A stretch of DNA of 64,000 nt from Bedellia somnulentella (taxonomy: Eukaryota; Arthropoda; Insecta; Lepidoptera; Bedelliidae): assembly GCA_963576735.1 (NCBI GenBank), contig OY755197.1, positions 1,748,501-1,812,500 on the forward strand, read 5' to 3'. The notes under the pieces were generated by a model. It saw nothing but the letters and a program-made list of their open reading frames with translations, searched no databases and was not told the origin of the DNA. Shown one piece after another: positions 1 through 10,603 of the stretch (positions are counted from its first letter, which is position 1; every line of letters starts with the position of its first letter). The translations under genes and the position numbers were made by a program.

Positions 1-837
1 CGCTCCAATAAAGGCTAACATATTTCGATTTTGCACTTCAAATAAACTTTTCCATTTATTGTCACTTTCTTTATATTACGATTCCCGAAATCGGCGTTGG
101 GGAGATCCCGCTTCTGATAACGTCGGCAGGGTAGATCGGCGTAGATTCATGATTCCTCAATCACAAATCAGACACAGAAATAAATAATCACAGCTTTAAT
201 TAACTTCGCCACTATTCACAAATTAACTAAGTACAAATTATATTGCGTTAACACCGATTAGAAACGTATGACGGTTCCGAGCACAACCGATCCACTCTTT
301 GTCCATCCTTAGAATGATCCTTGCCCGAACTCCATCAGAGGGCGCACGATTACCTCGTGACCACACCCTTCCGCTTCTTACCACTTAGTCAACTGAGTCA
401 AATCAGCAACTCTATTAGGTATTACCGACACGTAGTCAATTCAGTAACTGTATTAGGTGCCGCCGACATGTAGTCAAATGAGCAACCATATTAGGTGCCG
501 CCGACATATATATATGTATATATAGCAACTGCATAATAATAAACTCATTTCATAATTTGTAAAATATGTTCTGTATCTCGTATGACAAATCTTGTAAAGT
601 GGCTTTTAATTCGGATTTAATCTGAATAACATTTTTATGTTTAAGGTCACATAATTTAAATTACAGCTGTCTGGTTTTAAGACAAATTCGTCTCAATCTC
701 AAACTTAACTCAAAAAAAGGGATTTCTTAGCTCATATATTTTTTTAGCGTATCTACGTTTTCCTAAAATGTCGAAAATCTGGTATGTTCTCTATAGATAA
801 GTTTTTTTAATAAAACAATACAACGAAAAGGAGAAAA
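1..837. other. AT-rich intergenic sequence, no gene seen
   Basis: No coding exon with convincing splice sites is visible. The stretch contains the 38-bp tandem repeat described separately and otherwise only AT-rich sequence. The words GTCAAAT-AGCAAC and CCGCCGAC around 395-508 recur in looser form near 54590-54680, inside the leader of the LTR element, so the first 540 bases may be a relic of a related LTR element. That relationship is an inference from short words only. Confidence 0.4.
395..508. repeat. 38-bp tandem repeat, three units
   Basis: Three consecutive units begin at about 395, 433 and 471. Each has the pattern TAGTCAA-T-AGCAAC-TATTAGGTGCCGCCGACAT. Units 2 and 3 are closest to each other; unit 1 is more diverged. 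Confidence 0.7.
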
Positions 838-1074
838 GACATACATATACTCACGGCTATAAATCCCTAGAAGGGGTAGCCAGAGCCAAGGAATAAGAAA
901 TTTCTCAGCCACTTTTGGAAACTTGTGTGGGGAAAAGATGGTAAAATAAAGATTTTTGGTGATGGGTCTCCAACCGCATCGCCCAAAAATCCCCTAAAAG
1001 CCCCCAATACCGTTAGTTGCCTCTTACGTACACCCACCGGAAGAAATGGGGTAGTGATATTCTAAGCCGGCACA
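838..1074 (-). repeat. SINE-A copy (RTE-derived short repeat)
   Basis: On the minus strand the repeat runs from a head containing GTGCCGGCTTAGAAT to a tail GCCGTGAGTATATGTATGT. The middle carries GGGCGATGCGGTTGGAGACC. This is one of more than 20 copies in the window. The 5' end is slightly shortened compared with the best copies at 43839 and 57064. Confidence 0.85.
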
Positions 1075-1129
1075 AAAGAGAGTAAGCGATAAACAATGGA
1101 TCGTTAGCAAAGGTATAAAGAGGTTCATA

Positions 1130-1345
1130 TAGAACTTTTGACCACAGGGTAAAGATGTCTAGTAATTTTTAGAAGTATCACATTCCACAACCAGGCGATA
1201 TACGTCACATTCGTCATCAAGAATCGCCATAAAATTCCTACATCACGGTATACAAGTTTCTACAATAAAGATATATAAAAGTTCCAACTTCATACGGTTG
1301 GAACGCGCTTCTTAGGCATACCAGCGCCTGGTGGAAAATCTTCCC
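1130..1345 (-). repeat. Dispersed repeat RX, copy 1
   Basis: On the minus strand this matches 51025-51215 (+) over about 200 bp. Both copies have the run GAGGAAAAGGGAAGAT, then an 8-bp stem-loop (GTTCCAAC ... GTTGGAAC), then a short reading frame starting MA and containing DECDVYR. Here the frame ends after 23 codons. I do not recognise the family. It is treated as a dispersed repeat because two diverged copies exist in different contexts. Confidence 0.55.
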
Positions 1346-1502
1346 TTTTCCTCAAAACTTTGTTTGGTTAATGCATTAAACAATTTTTTTTAATGCTATA
1401 ATGCGAATATATAACTGACTTAATCTACCAGAGATTTATAGATAAGCATGTGCAGATAATATATGTATGAACATGGTATGAACTACCAATTATATTTGTT
1501 TA

Positions 1503-2460
1503 CTAGTGGATCGTCCCAGCTTCGCACGGGTAGCGTTGTTTTTTTAAATATCTGAGGTTTCTTTCTTCAGTCACTGCTCAAGCACTGTGAAATTCAGCGC
1601 AATGTTTTCAATTTATTAAATGTATAGCACTCCCTAAACAGTGTAGTTTGGTGATTTTAAATGCGCTTTGATGAACGGTTCAGTATTTCCGTTTAATATC
1701 AAATTTTTAAATAAAACGCTATGAAGTATTTATAACAATCTAAAAAATAAATCATTTCATTATGTGATGTAGGATGCAACTACTGGCGCCATCTAGTATG
1801 TTATATGTAAATTAGTAAAGATTTGGTTTTGATCACGGGCGATTATTTTATGTACAATTTCGGTGTTTGTCTACCGATTTCTATGATTCTTTTTTTATTG
1901 AATAGGTAATAATGTTACCTTTTTTAAATTAGGGATGAGTGAGAGGTTTACAAACGTAAGAGTAAACAAATATAATAAAAATGTTCCGAACTGCTAAGCT
2001 ATCAGGAATTACACGTGTTATTGTGAGTCAGCCGTAAAAGATAGACATAAACTGTTGAGAATTTTTTTTTAGATAATTTTATGAAGAATATTTCCGTCAC
2101 ACATGATTTCTATGTAAGTTTAACCATTGAGGCTGCACACGCGACGGAAGCTTAAAAAATGGAGTAACTTCTCCCGTTTTCCCAAAATTTCCCAAAATTC
2201 CCCTTTACTACTCTGCTGGAAAGTATACAAAAACCTGCGCAGGTGTATGAAGAATAATTGTACCAAATTTCGTTAAAATCCGTCGAGTAGTTTTTGTTTC
2301 CATAAGGAACATACAAACCGACAGACAGACAGACAGACAAAAATTTTACTGATTGCATTTTTGGCATCAGTATCGATCCCTAATCACCACCTGATGGTTA
2401 TTTTGAAAATATATTTCATGTACAGAATTGACCTCTCTACAGATTTATTATAAGTATAGA
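1503..2460 (-). mobile_element. Non-autonomous Helitron-like element 1
   Basis: Read on the minus strand the element starts TCTATACTTA and ends CCACTAG. It is flanked by A on the 5' side and T on the 3' side, as expected for Helitron insertion between A and T. Near the 3' end a short GC-rich hairpin (CCCGTGCGAAGCTGGG) precedes CTAG. There are no terminal inverted repeats and no target duplication. A CAGA microsatellite lies inside near 2322-2338. A second copy is at 49768-50869. It has no Rep/helicase coding sequence, so it would depend on an autonomous relative. Confidence 0.65.
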
Positions 2461-3419
2461 TAATTTTTGTTGTTATATTTCTTTTCATGAATTTTAAAAA
2501 CTAATTATAGAATTCATAATGAACAGATTTTTATTTTGTATCAATTCTGTTTGTAATTAATATTGCAACACACGCGTTTTGATTCATGTATTTTTCTTTT
2601 AATAATAACGCTTTGCACTGCTCCGCTTCGCTCCGATCTGAGTTTGATATATGCAACCCTAACCTCGGTTTTTTTTCTTACATTCATATACTTACTACGT
2701 TAGTTCCCATTGGTGTACGCAGTAACCTATGGTTGCAGTAATATTGTTTATGACTCAAAGTTTTACAGGTTCGGATTACAGTGATTCCCACACTAAGCGG
2801 GCTCTGTCGTGGGCAGGCATATTTAGTTTTACAATTCATTACAATTAAATCAGAGAATCAGAGTTTGCGTTTTAATATTTATAATTTGTACTAAAATAGA
2901 ACAAAAAAATATAGAATATTCATGCAGTAAATGTAGTGTGGGTGCATGTGTGATTGTATCAGATGTGTATTACTCTCTCGGAAATGAATGAAAAGATTTC
3001 CGATCTTAAGTATAAAAAGTGATCCGAATATTATGATTTTTGTGGCTTATAATTTCGATCTTTGGTATAATCATTTCCCATGAAAAATTATCATGTCAGC
3101 TGGTAGTGTTTGTTACGTTTTTTTTGTAAAAAAAAATTCAAAAATTCTGTTTTTAGGAAGAATAACCATTCATGAAACCTTTTTCACAATCATAAACCTA
3201 AACTAAAATGATGAGCATGCATGATGAATCTAACTCTTTAAACAGATAAATGAAATAAAAAGTTGTCTTCACTTATTATTAAAGTAAGATATTTTTTGTG
3301 TGTTTGTTTGTTTGTAATTAATATGGTGCGGAACCAAACGATTGATCATAATAATTACTTTACTACTTTAAAGATAAACTACTTAGGAGTGCTATCATTA
3401 CGTCAAATTTTATAATACA
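2461..3419. other. AT-rich sequence upstream of gene A exons
   Basis: No supported gene. A weak exon-like segment with an acceptor near 2769 was considered and rejected. The rest is AT-rich and may be intron of gene A, whose first visible exon begins with an incomplete codon at 4036. Confidence 0.4.
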
Positions 3420-3775
3420 TAAACGTTCACGCCGAATATCCCCGAAGGGGTTGGCAGAGGTACTAATACTTCTGAACATCACGTGACTTTGTCACCTGGT
3501 GTTCAGAGTACCCACGTTTTGCATGGACAGTGTACTCACGTGATAGGGGGCAGGCCTATTGCCGTTTTGTACGAATACACTGTCACATGACTAAGTATAA
3601 CTCAGCCATGTGGGTTTCCTCACGATGTTTTCCCTCACCGTTAACAACCATGATAAATTAACCACACATATGTCTTTAGAAAAGACAAATTGGTGTAGGC
3701 CCGACCCAGGATTTGAACACTAGTCGTTTGCACGATAACCGAGTGTTCTACCCACTGGGCTATTGCGGTTGCTTG
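3420..3775 (-). repeat. SINE-B copy, full length (tRNA-derived)
   Basis: On the minus strand it begins with a tRNA-like head: an A-box-like segment TAGCCCAGTGGGTAGAAC, then a B-box-like GTTCAAATCC about 40 bases later. The body follows, and the 3' end is CCCCTTCGGGGATATTCGGC then GTGAACG. The head is consistent with an internal Pol III promoter from a tRNA ancestor. The 3' end resembles the RTE and SINE-A tails. This is one of the best copies. Confidence 0.8.
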
Positions 3776-4035
3776 AAGAAACATTAGGTTTTTGTAAGAA
3801 AACACTACCCACCACCTACAATATCCACGTAGTCTTTTTTATATTTTGTTATATTTTTATAACCGCGCTATCCAACCTCAGGAATTAAATGAGACAATTC
3901 AAAAAGTATACCCAACATAGCAAAAAAGAACTTTTTTAAATTGGTTGATCATTTACGAAGTAATCGCGAAAGATACATCGGTTGAAAATATATTTAATAA
4001 ATTGTGTATATTCTCATCATTTTTTATTTTCCCAG

Positions 4036-7000
4036 CTCGTGACAGGACGAGTCAGTTGAACAGCAACGTGCCTTATTGTGTAGCGAATCCAGCGGAGACT
4101 CTTATTACACAAGTAAGTAATATTATTTGAAAAATGACTCGTATATGAAGTCTGTTAACCTGAAGTCTGTAAATCGGAAACCGACAATAATAATTTGGTA
4201 TGTATCTCATGTATTGATTTTTTATCCTTATTCGTGCCGTAAATAATTGAAGGGGTCCCCCGAATAACGTTACAAGTAGCAAAATAAAAACTTGTTTTTT
4301 TAAAATGCTTGGCCTGTCCATTAGGCTGTATAAAACGTTTTTCCGTCAAAAAATCGATTTAAAAAAAATGTTTGTTACAACGTTATTCGGGGGACCCCTT
4401 CAATTGGAAAAATAACTACTAGGACGTTGACATTCCGTAACATAAAAAATCACTTTTCCTTGTTATATTATATAATTTTATATTTAATTTTGAAAGCTTA
4501 TGGCTGCATTTATAAAATTTAATTAGTATGTAGATACTTAGCTGTAAATAACAAGCTTCCTCATATAGTACATATAGTACACCTTGTAATCGTAATGTAA
4601 CAAGTGTAATGGTCTATCTTTTGTCAAATAAAATAAAATTATTATTATTATATTATCATTGGATTAGTCGAATATCACCTTGTAAACACATGGCGATATC
4701 AAAATTTTCTTTTCGTGCGAGCGGAACAGAAATAGATATTACTAGAGGTTAGAAGAGATGCGGATAAACCTCCGTTGTCGATTTCAACCTCCTGCTTGTA
4801 CTCTTTACAATGCAAAGTCTGCCAGGTCTGGGATCTAGGTCAATTTGGAAAACCTTATTATTATCATCATTATGTTTTCATAGGTATTGACAAATCAGGG
4901 TCTTGGGAACTATTGTGACAAGGACTTTGTTCAGACTACTATTCGAGAGATGCAGGAAGCATTGGAATTGACGCAGCAAGATATGGATGGGTGAGAACTG
5001 TTTTAATTATACTATATTGAGTTTGTTTTATAATTCAAGTGGCTTTATGAATCTTTTGTTTAATCTATGAATGACTAAAAAAGGAACATAATATTATTTT
5101 AATACCGATTATCAGATTAAAGTATAAATACGAGTAGAAAAGCGAAGATGCAGCTAAAATAAAAAAAAAATGCAGCAGTTTTAAAAACATCTAAATAGAG
5201 TTTACAAGATCAAAAGTATTTTATTTAGTTAATTAATTAACTTCATCAAAGTTATGCTGCATGTTCATTTATTTAGGTTGGCACCAAAATCAGTATATTA
5301 TAAAATAATATTGGTTAACTTGTTTGCTGTGTAGTGTCGGCTTAAAATAGCACTACCCCATTTCTTCCAGTGGGTGTACGTAAGAGGCGACTAACGTTAT
5401 TGGGGCTATTAAGGAATTTTTGGGCGATGCGGTTGGAGACCCATCACCGACAACCTTTATCTCACCATCTTTTCCCCACTCAACTTTATAAAAATTGGCT
5501 GAGGAATAGCCGTGAGTATATGTATGCATGTTAACTTGTGCTAATTTATATTGTTAAATCATCAGAATTGGGATGAAATCATAGTTTTGAATAAGCTTAT
5601 GTACTTACCCGATTAGTCAAGTTATACCAAGTATTGCGAATAACTGTTAACTTCTGACACTGACATAAATAATTATGATTTTAAATAGGAACACAGACAA
5701 ATATGAGTTACAGATCCACAATCTTTACTTGGCCGGTAAGGGCTGTCGCTGTCATCGATATTAGTATTGCCAGTAAATAAAAAATAACCATTATGAGGGA
5801 AATAACTTTACATCATACAGGCTAATTTATTTATGTGTTGAAATGTCTTAGTAAAACAATTTATATAATATTCATTTAATTAATAACTAGTTGCTGTGTA
5901 GTGTCGGCTTAAAATAGCACTACCCCATTTCTGCCGGTGGGTGTACGTAAGAGGCGACTAACGGTATTGGGGCTTTTAAGAGATTTTTGGGCGATGCGGT
6001 TGGAGACCCATTACCAATAACCTTTATTTTACCATCTGTACCCCACTCAACTTTCCGAAAGTGGCTTTGAGTATATGTATGTATGTAATAACTATTATTG
6101 TAAGTAAACAAGTTCGTTTTAATGTAAGCTAATTATATTTATTTATTTTTGCCCTTGTCTGGTATGTCTACCCGAATGACTGTGTATCCTAAATTTGATG
6201 ATCTTACCTCCCAAATGTTGTCTGGAAGCTTTTAGCGATAACACTGCCAATTGTACTTTTCTGCAAGCTGTTTCATTATTTTATACTCAAGGATTTGTTA
6301 TTTGTGACACTCAGAGTTAATAAGTGGGTAACTACTTAAAATCATTTTTTTAATCCTGTAAATTAGAGGCTTAGCTTGTTGTGTACTGTCTTTTACATTT
6401 CATATTTACACATAGATCCCCTAAAAAGGAGGCACAGAAAAAATAATTCTAAACATCAGATATCGTTTGGGTCATTCATTTTGCTGGGTCATTGAATTTA
6501 TGGGCACTTTTTTTATTGCTGTTATTAGCCTTGTAACATATAACATAACATAACATAAACGTTCTCGCCGAATACCCCCGAAGGGGTTTGGCAGAGGTAC
6601 TAATACTTCTGAACATCACGTGACTTTGTCACCTGGTGTTCAGAGTACCCACGTTTTGCATGGACAGTGTACTCACGTGATAGGGGGCAGGCCTATCGCC
6701 GTTTTGTACGAATACACTGTCACACCACTAAGTACAACTCAGCCATGTGGGTTTCCTCACAATGTTTTCCCTCACCGTTAAAAACCGTGATAAATCAACC
6801 ACACATATGTCTTTAGAAAAGACAAATTGGTGTAGGCCCGATCAGGGATTTGAACACTAGTCGCTTGCACGGTCCATTAGGTACAACACCGGTTATCACG
6901 TCGTATTTGCCTTGTATTTTTATATATATGTCAGACAGTTATGACTTAAGAAATGACACATTGGTACATCCCCGCATTAGGATTAGAACCCACTTCCCGT

Positions 7001-8533
7001 AACCCGCACCGCTATAGTCATGCGCGCACCACTTTTCGGACGGTGTTAGCCTAGTTAGATAAAATTTAACAAAAGAAATAATAATTTTCATAAATTTTTA
7101 TATTGAATATTAAAAATAAAAGCGTTTATTAATAAGAAAGGTAAAACATCATAAAAATAATTGTCTTTAAAAAAAAGTTTCCACTACAAAAAATATTAAT
7201 GAAAGTGATATTTTTTTATATACGTAGGTCACCCTATAATTTTTATTTAGTTAAGAACTAACTGACAATGACAGGCCGAAATTTCAAAATGGCGACAGTA
7301 GTACCAGAGTCGCCGCCGGCCAAGTTATGATTGTGGATCTGTATTAAAATTTATGTTAATGTTTATTTCCAGTGCTGCCAACCAAATTATACTTCGTGAT
7401 AAACTCTTGAGTAATTCTCATCAGAAACCGGACAATGTGGTAAGTGATATTTATTATAAAAATATACAAACATATATTGCTGTGTAGTGTCGGCTTAGAA
7501 TAACACACCCCATTTCTTCCGGTGGGTGTACGTAAGGCGACTAACGGTATTGGGGCATTTAAGGGATTTTTGGGCGATGCGGTTGGAGACCCATCACCAA
7601 CAACCTTTTTATTACCAACTTTTCCCCACTCAACTTTCATATTCATATTCATATTCATTTATTGCTTTTATTTTATTCCAATAGTGGCTGAAGAATTTCT
7701 AATTCCTTTCTCTGGCTACCCTCTCTAGGGATGATGCCGTGAGTATATGTATGTATGTATGTACAAACATATAGTCACGGCTACAAAGGGTATCCACAGC
7801 TTCAGAATAGGTAAGTTCTAAGCCTCTTTTGGAAGTTTAGTGGGGAAAATATTATACTATAAAGGTTGTTGGTGAATGTTTTTGCCGTGTAGTGTCGGCT
7901 TAGAATAACACTATCTCATTTCTACCCGTGGGTGATCGTAAGAGGCGACTAAGGGTATAAGGGCTTTTTAAGTCATTTTTGGGCGATGTGGTTGGAAACC
8001 CGTCACCAAAAACATTTATTATTACCATCTTTTCCCTAATCAACTTCCAAAAGTGGCTGAGAAATTTCTCATTCCAACGCTCTGGCTATCCCGTTAAGGG
8101 ATTTATAGCCGTGAGTATATGTATGTATATATGTAATATTATACTATAAAGGTTGTTGGTGATGGGTCTCCAACTGTATCGCCCATCTATTTGCTGCTGC
8201 CGCCAACGTACAACAGCACTAAACCTTCTAAACATCGCGTGACATTGCCACCTGGTGTTCAGAGAACTCACCTTTTGCTTTGACAGCACGTGATAGGGGG
8301 CAGGCCTATCGCCGTTTTGTACGAATACAATATCACATAACTAAGTATAACTCAGGCATACTGATTTCTCACAATGTTTTCAATGTTTCAAATTTTGGGG
8401 TAATTTGTTGTAAAATGCTTAAAATATTTAGGGATGACATATTTAATTTTATTTTCAGGAGAGTATATTAGCTCGGCAGTACCATCCCCATCACCACCCA
8501 CCAATGCAACGTCCTCGATTGCAATACGAATAG
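4036..8533 (+). CDS. Gene A: 3' end of a multi-exon host gene, unrecognised
   Basis: Four exons join with exact phase: 4036-4112 (starts at codon position 2), 4884-4990, 7373-7439 and 8459-8533 with TAG at 8531-8533. Every acceptor has a pyrimidine-rich AG and the donors are GTAAGT, GTGAGA and GTAAGT. The visible 108 or so residues are hydrophilic with no membrane segment. They include [20 protein letters not shown], a helix-rich piece, and end in a His/Pro-rich tail ([16 protein letters not shown]). Upstream exons lie outside the window or were not found. I could not name the product; it looks like the C-terminal region of a larger cytoplasmic protein or tail. Introns 2 and 3 are loaded with SINE copies, so the small exons have survived between recent insertions. 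That four successive exons stay open in one frame makes a real gene likely. Confidence 0.75.
4245..4405. mobile_element. 161-bp MITE with perfect 27-bp inverted repeats
   Basis: The left end AATTGAAGGGGTCCCCCGAA continues into TAACGTT and is repeated in perfect inversion at the right end, finishing at 4405. It lies in intron 1 of gene A. I could not find a convincing target duplication, so the superfamily is unassigned. Confidence 0.7.
5325..5525 (+). repeat. SINE-A copy
   Basis: Head GCTGTGTAGTGTCGGCTTA, middle GGGCGATGCGGTTGGAGACC, tail GTGAGTATATGTATGC. The segment between the middle and the tail has a deletion that removes the CCCC-GGG hairpin. It sits in intron 2 of gene A. Confidence 0.85.
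5889..6090 (+). repeat. SINE-A copy, inside the inverted-repeat element
   Basis: Head GCTGTGTAGTGTCGGCTTA and tail GAGTATATGTATGTATG are present. Part of the segment before the tail, including the CCCC hairpin, is deleted, as in the copy at 5325. Confidence 0.85.
6540..6890 (-). repeat. SINE-B copy
   Basis: Nearly the same as the copy at 3420. It ends with CCCCTTCGGGGGTATTCGGC then GAGAACG and an ATGTT-type tail on the minus strand. The 5' tRNA head is damaged near 6870-6890. Confidence 0.8.
7477..7764 (+). repeat. SINE-A copy with CATATT expansion
   Basis: A full SINE-A with an extra stretch of about 45 bp at 7640-7683, made of CATATT repeats and T-rich sequence. The tail contains TATGTATGTATGTATG. 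It lies in intron 3 of gene A. Confidence 0.85.
7764..7877 (-). repeat. SINE-A 3' fragment, inverted relative to its neighbours
   Basis: The minus strand reads the tail CCGTGACTATATGT and the GTGGCTGA-type 3' half. It joins tail to tail with the copy at 7477. Confidence 0.7.
7878..8136 (+). repeat. SINE-A copy, CGTGGGTGATCGTA variant
   Basis: Full length. Its head reads CCCGTGGGTGATCGTAAGAG and CGACTAAGGG, closer to the 5' end of the RTE element at 61513 than most copies are. The copy at 57064 shares this variant, so at least two SINE-A subfamilies exist. Confidence 0.85.
8137..8345 (-). repeat. SINE-A fragment followed by SINE-B fragment
   Basis: 8143-8192 matches the SINE-A middle in reverse (GGTGATGGGTCTCCAAC). 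From 8193 the sequence is a SINE-B body fragment on the minus strand, with GATAGGGGGCAGGCCTATCG. Both are truncated. They lie just upstream of the last exon of gene A. Confidence 0.6.
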
Positions 8534-10318
8534 CCTTTTGTATTACGTTTTAGATGTAACCATTTACTAGCAAGCTTTGTTTGTCATTGCTGTTGTGACA
8601 AAGAAATTATTTAAAGTGTATCGCTGTTATATGTAAAATTGGTTGAGGTGGAAACAATTTTGCCACTACTAACACGTTTAATGGTAAATTGAATACCAGA
8701 CTTATTCCATGTAGTACGAATTCTACGTGGTAAAACCTTATTATTTTCCTCTATGTGAAAATCATTTTAATTAAAAAAACGGAGTGATTATGATATCTAA
8801 TGATGGTATATTTCGTAAGCCGCAAATACTTAAATATTTGATAGTTAAGGTTCATTCATACCAAAGTGACACAGTTGTGAATTTTTTACGGGACTTTTAT
8901 ACAATATGTTACCAGTTTGCTTCGTAGAGAATGAGCCCTGATAGTGTATGAGTTAACGAACGTCCAAAATTATGGTACTTTTTACATCGTGTAAAGTATT
9001 TTGTATACCTGTTCTACTTTTAATATTTATTATTATTATTAACTAATAAGTTATTATTCCTAATATAAAATATAAGCCAAGGTACTTTAACAAATAAGTG
9101 GATTGCTATGAGTAAAATGTTTTTGGTAGATTTTCTACGAAAATATATAATATACAATGTGGTGGTTTGTAATATAAAATTTGTACAGCTTAAGTAATTT
9201 TAGAATATATGCCTTATGTATGGCCTTTTATGTGACTGTTAGAAATGACAATTTCGTCCAAAAACTTGTTACTTATATAAAAAAATACATTAAAATATTT
9301 GCTAGACATGTAAGAAAAGTGTTAACACAATTAAAAAAATTTGTAAAAAAAAATTACGTTGTTTTTTAATTTATTTACTTTACATTACATAGTAAATTAA
9401 CATATTTCGAGTTTGTTTGCTACAAAATGTATGTAGGGTTGAAAATTTATATATTTCTACCGCACATAAGTATCTGGGTCATCAAAAATACTATGACTTT
9501 TTGGATAATGCTATCTATTTTTGTACTAATCAGCCTGTTGTTATTATATGGCATGTATTTGGCGGAGACTATGTTTTATTTTTACTTCTATATTAACATT
9601 ATATTTTTACACTCTTTGCTACTTTTATCTAAGAACGATTAATCGTTAATTTTCTTCTCTTTACATTCATATGCATTTTAAAAATATTTTAATATATTTA
9701 CATAGCAACTATATACAATAAAATGTCTACCTCTTCTGTCTTCAGTAAACTACGTAGAAACATGGTAGAGACTCATATTTTATTATAATACGGCTAGGCC
9801 ATAGACACCATAAACCTGTGGCTAGATGATTTGACACTCATTATTTGCAAATAATTCTAGGAATGTTGCAAAGATCTAAATAAATAGAAATTAGTGATAT
9901 TTACCTTACTTAAAAACTGAATGTTTTTCGTAAAAATGTCCTAAGAAGGATTGCCAAAGAATAAAAAATATTACTGGCTTGTATGAGTCCCTCTCAAAAT
10001 ACCTTAAATTTAGAAATATCAAATCATTCTACGATGGATATAACAAATACGGACCAAGCCTAAATATAAATATTTTTTTTACATTTCTTTCTGCATTTTT
10101 CACATTTTTCGATATTTTCTTACGATTTCTACATTTATTATATTTCTATATTCTTACTTTTTATTTAAAGAATTTATATATGCCAAAAAGTACTATAACT
10201 TTTCATTAACGTTTTTAATGTTTATACGCATACTTTAGCTTGTGGTAGTGCAACAGCAAAGCCATCAAAAATGTTGGTTTGAAACCCGATGCATATACTT
10301 TTAAATTTTCATAAAAAT
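8534..10318 (+). other. Gene A 3' UTR and AT-rich downstream sequence
   Basis: After the TAG at 8531 the sequence becomes AT-rich with many stops in all frames. The 3' UTR must begin here but I cannot place the poly(A) site with confidence. The open frames around 9181-10209 are T-rich, low-complexity and probably chance. Confidence 0.4.
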
Positions 10319-10560
10319 ACATACATATACTCACGGCTATAAATCTCTAAAAGGGGTAGCCAGAGCTAAGGAATTAAACATTCCTCAGCCACTTTTGGAA
10401 AGTTGAGTGGGGAAATGATGGTAAAATAAAGGTTGTTGGTGATGGGTCTCCAACCGCATCGCCCAATAATCCCTTTAAAGCCCCAATACCGTTAGTCGCC
10501 TCTTACGTACACCCACCGGATGAAATGGGCAAGTACTATTCTAAGCCGACACTACACAGC
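10319..10560 (-). repeat. SINE-A copy, full length
   Basis: The minus strand runs from GCTGTGTAGTGTCGGCTTAG to GCCGTGAGTATATGTATGTA with the hairpin CCCCTTTTAGAGA. It is close to the consensus and looks young. Confidence 0.85.
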
Positions 10561-10603
10561 TATTTGCACTTATACTATTTTTTTCTTGGTTAGTTAATCT
10601 ATT

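Larger units (their letters stand above)
5711..7341. mobile_element. Possible inverted-repeat DNA element with TA target, host of two SINEs
   Basis: The left end CAGATCCACAATCTTTACTT plus GGCCGG and the right end, read in reverse complement, CAGATCCACAATCATAACTT plus GGCCGG match over about 26 bp. TA flanks both ends. The same terminal sequence forms the perfect palindrome at 12595-12680. A TA target would fit Tc1/mariner-like elements, but no transposase is present. The interior holds a SINE-A (5889) and a SINE-B (6540). It lies wholly in intron 2 of gene A. The pairing of these two ends into one element is an inference. Confidence 0.45.

Noticed and set aside
2769..2850. Exon-like segment after TTTTACAG reading SDYSDSHTKRALSWAG then a stop
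   Set aside because: The acceptor is modest, no donor or partner exon fits, and two frames are open by chance over this length.
9181..10209. Three T-rich open frames
   Set aside because: Hydrophobic only because of AT richness; no start context, no splice sites, no homology seen.
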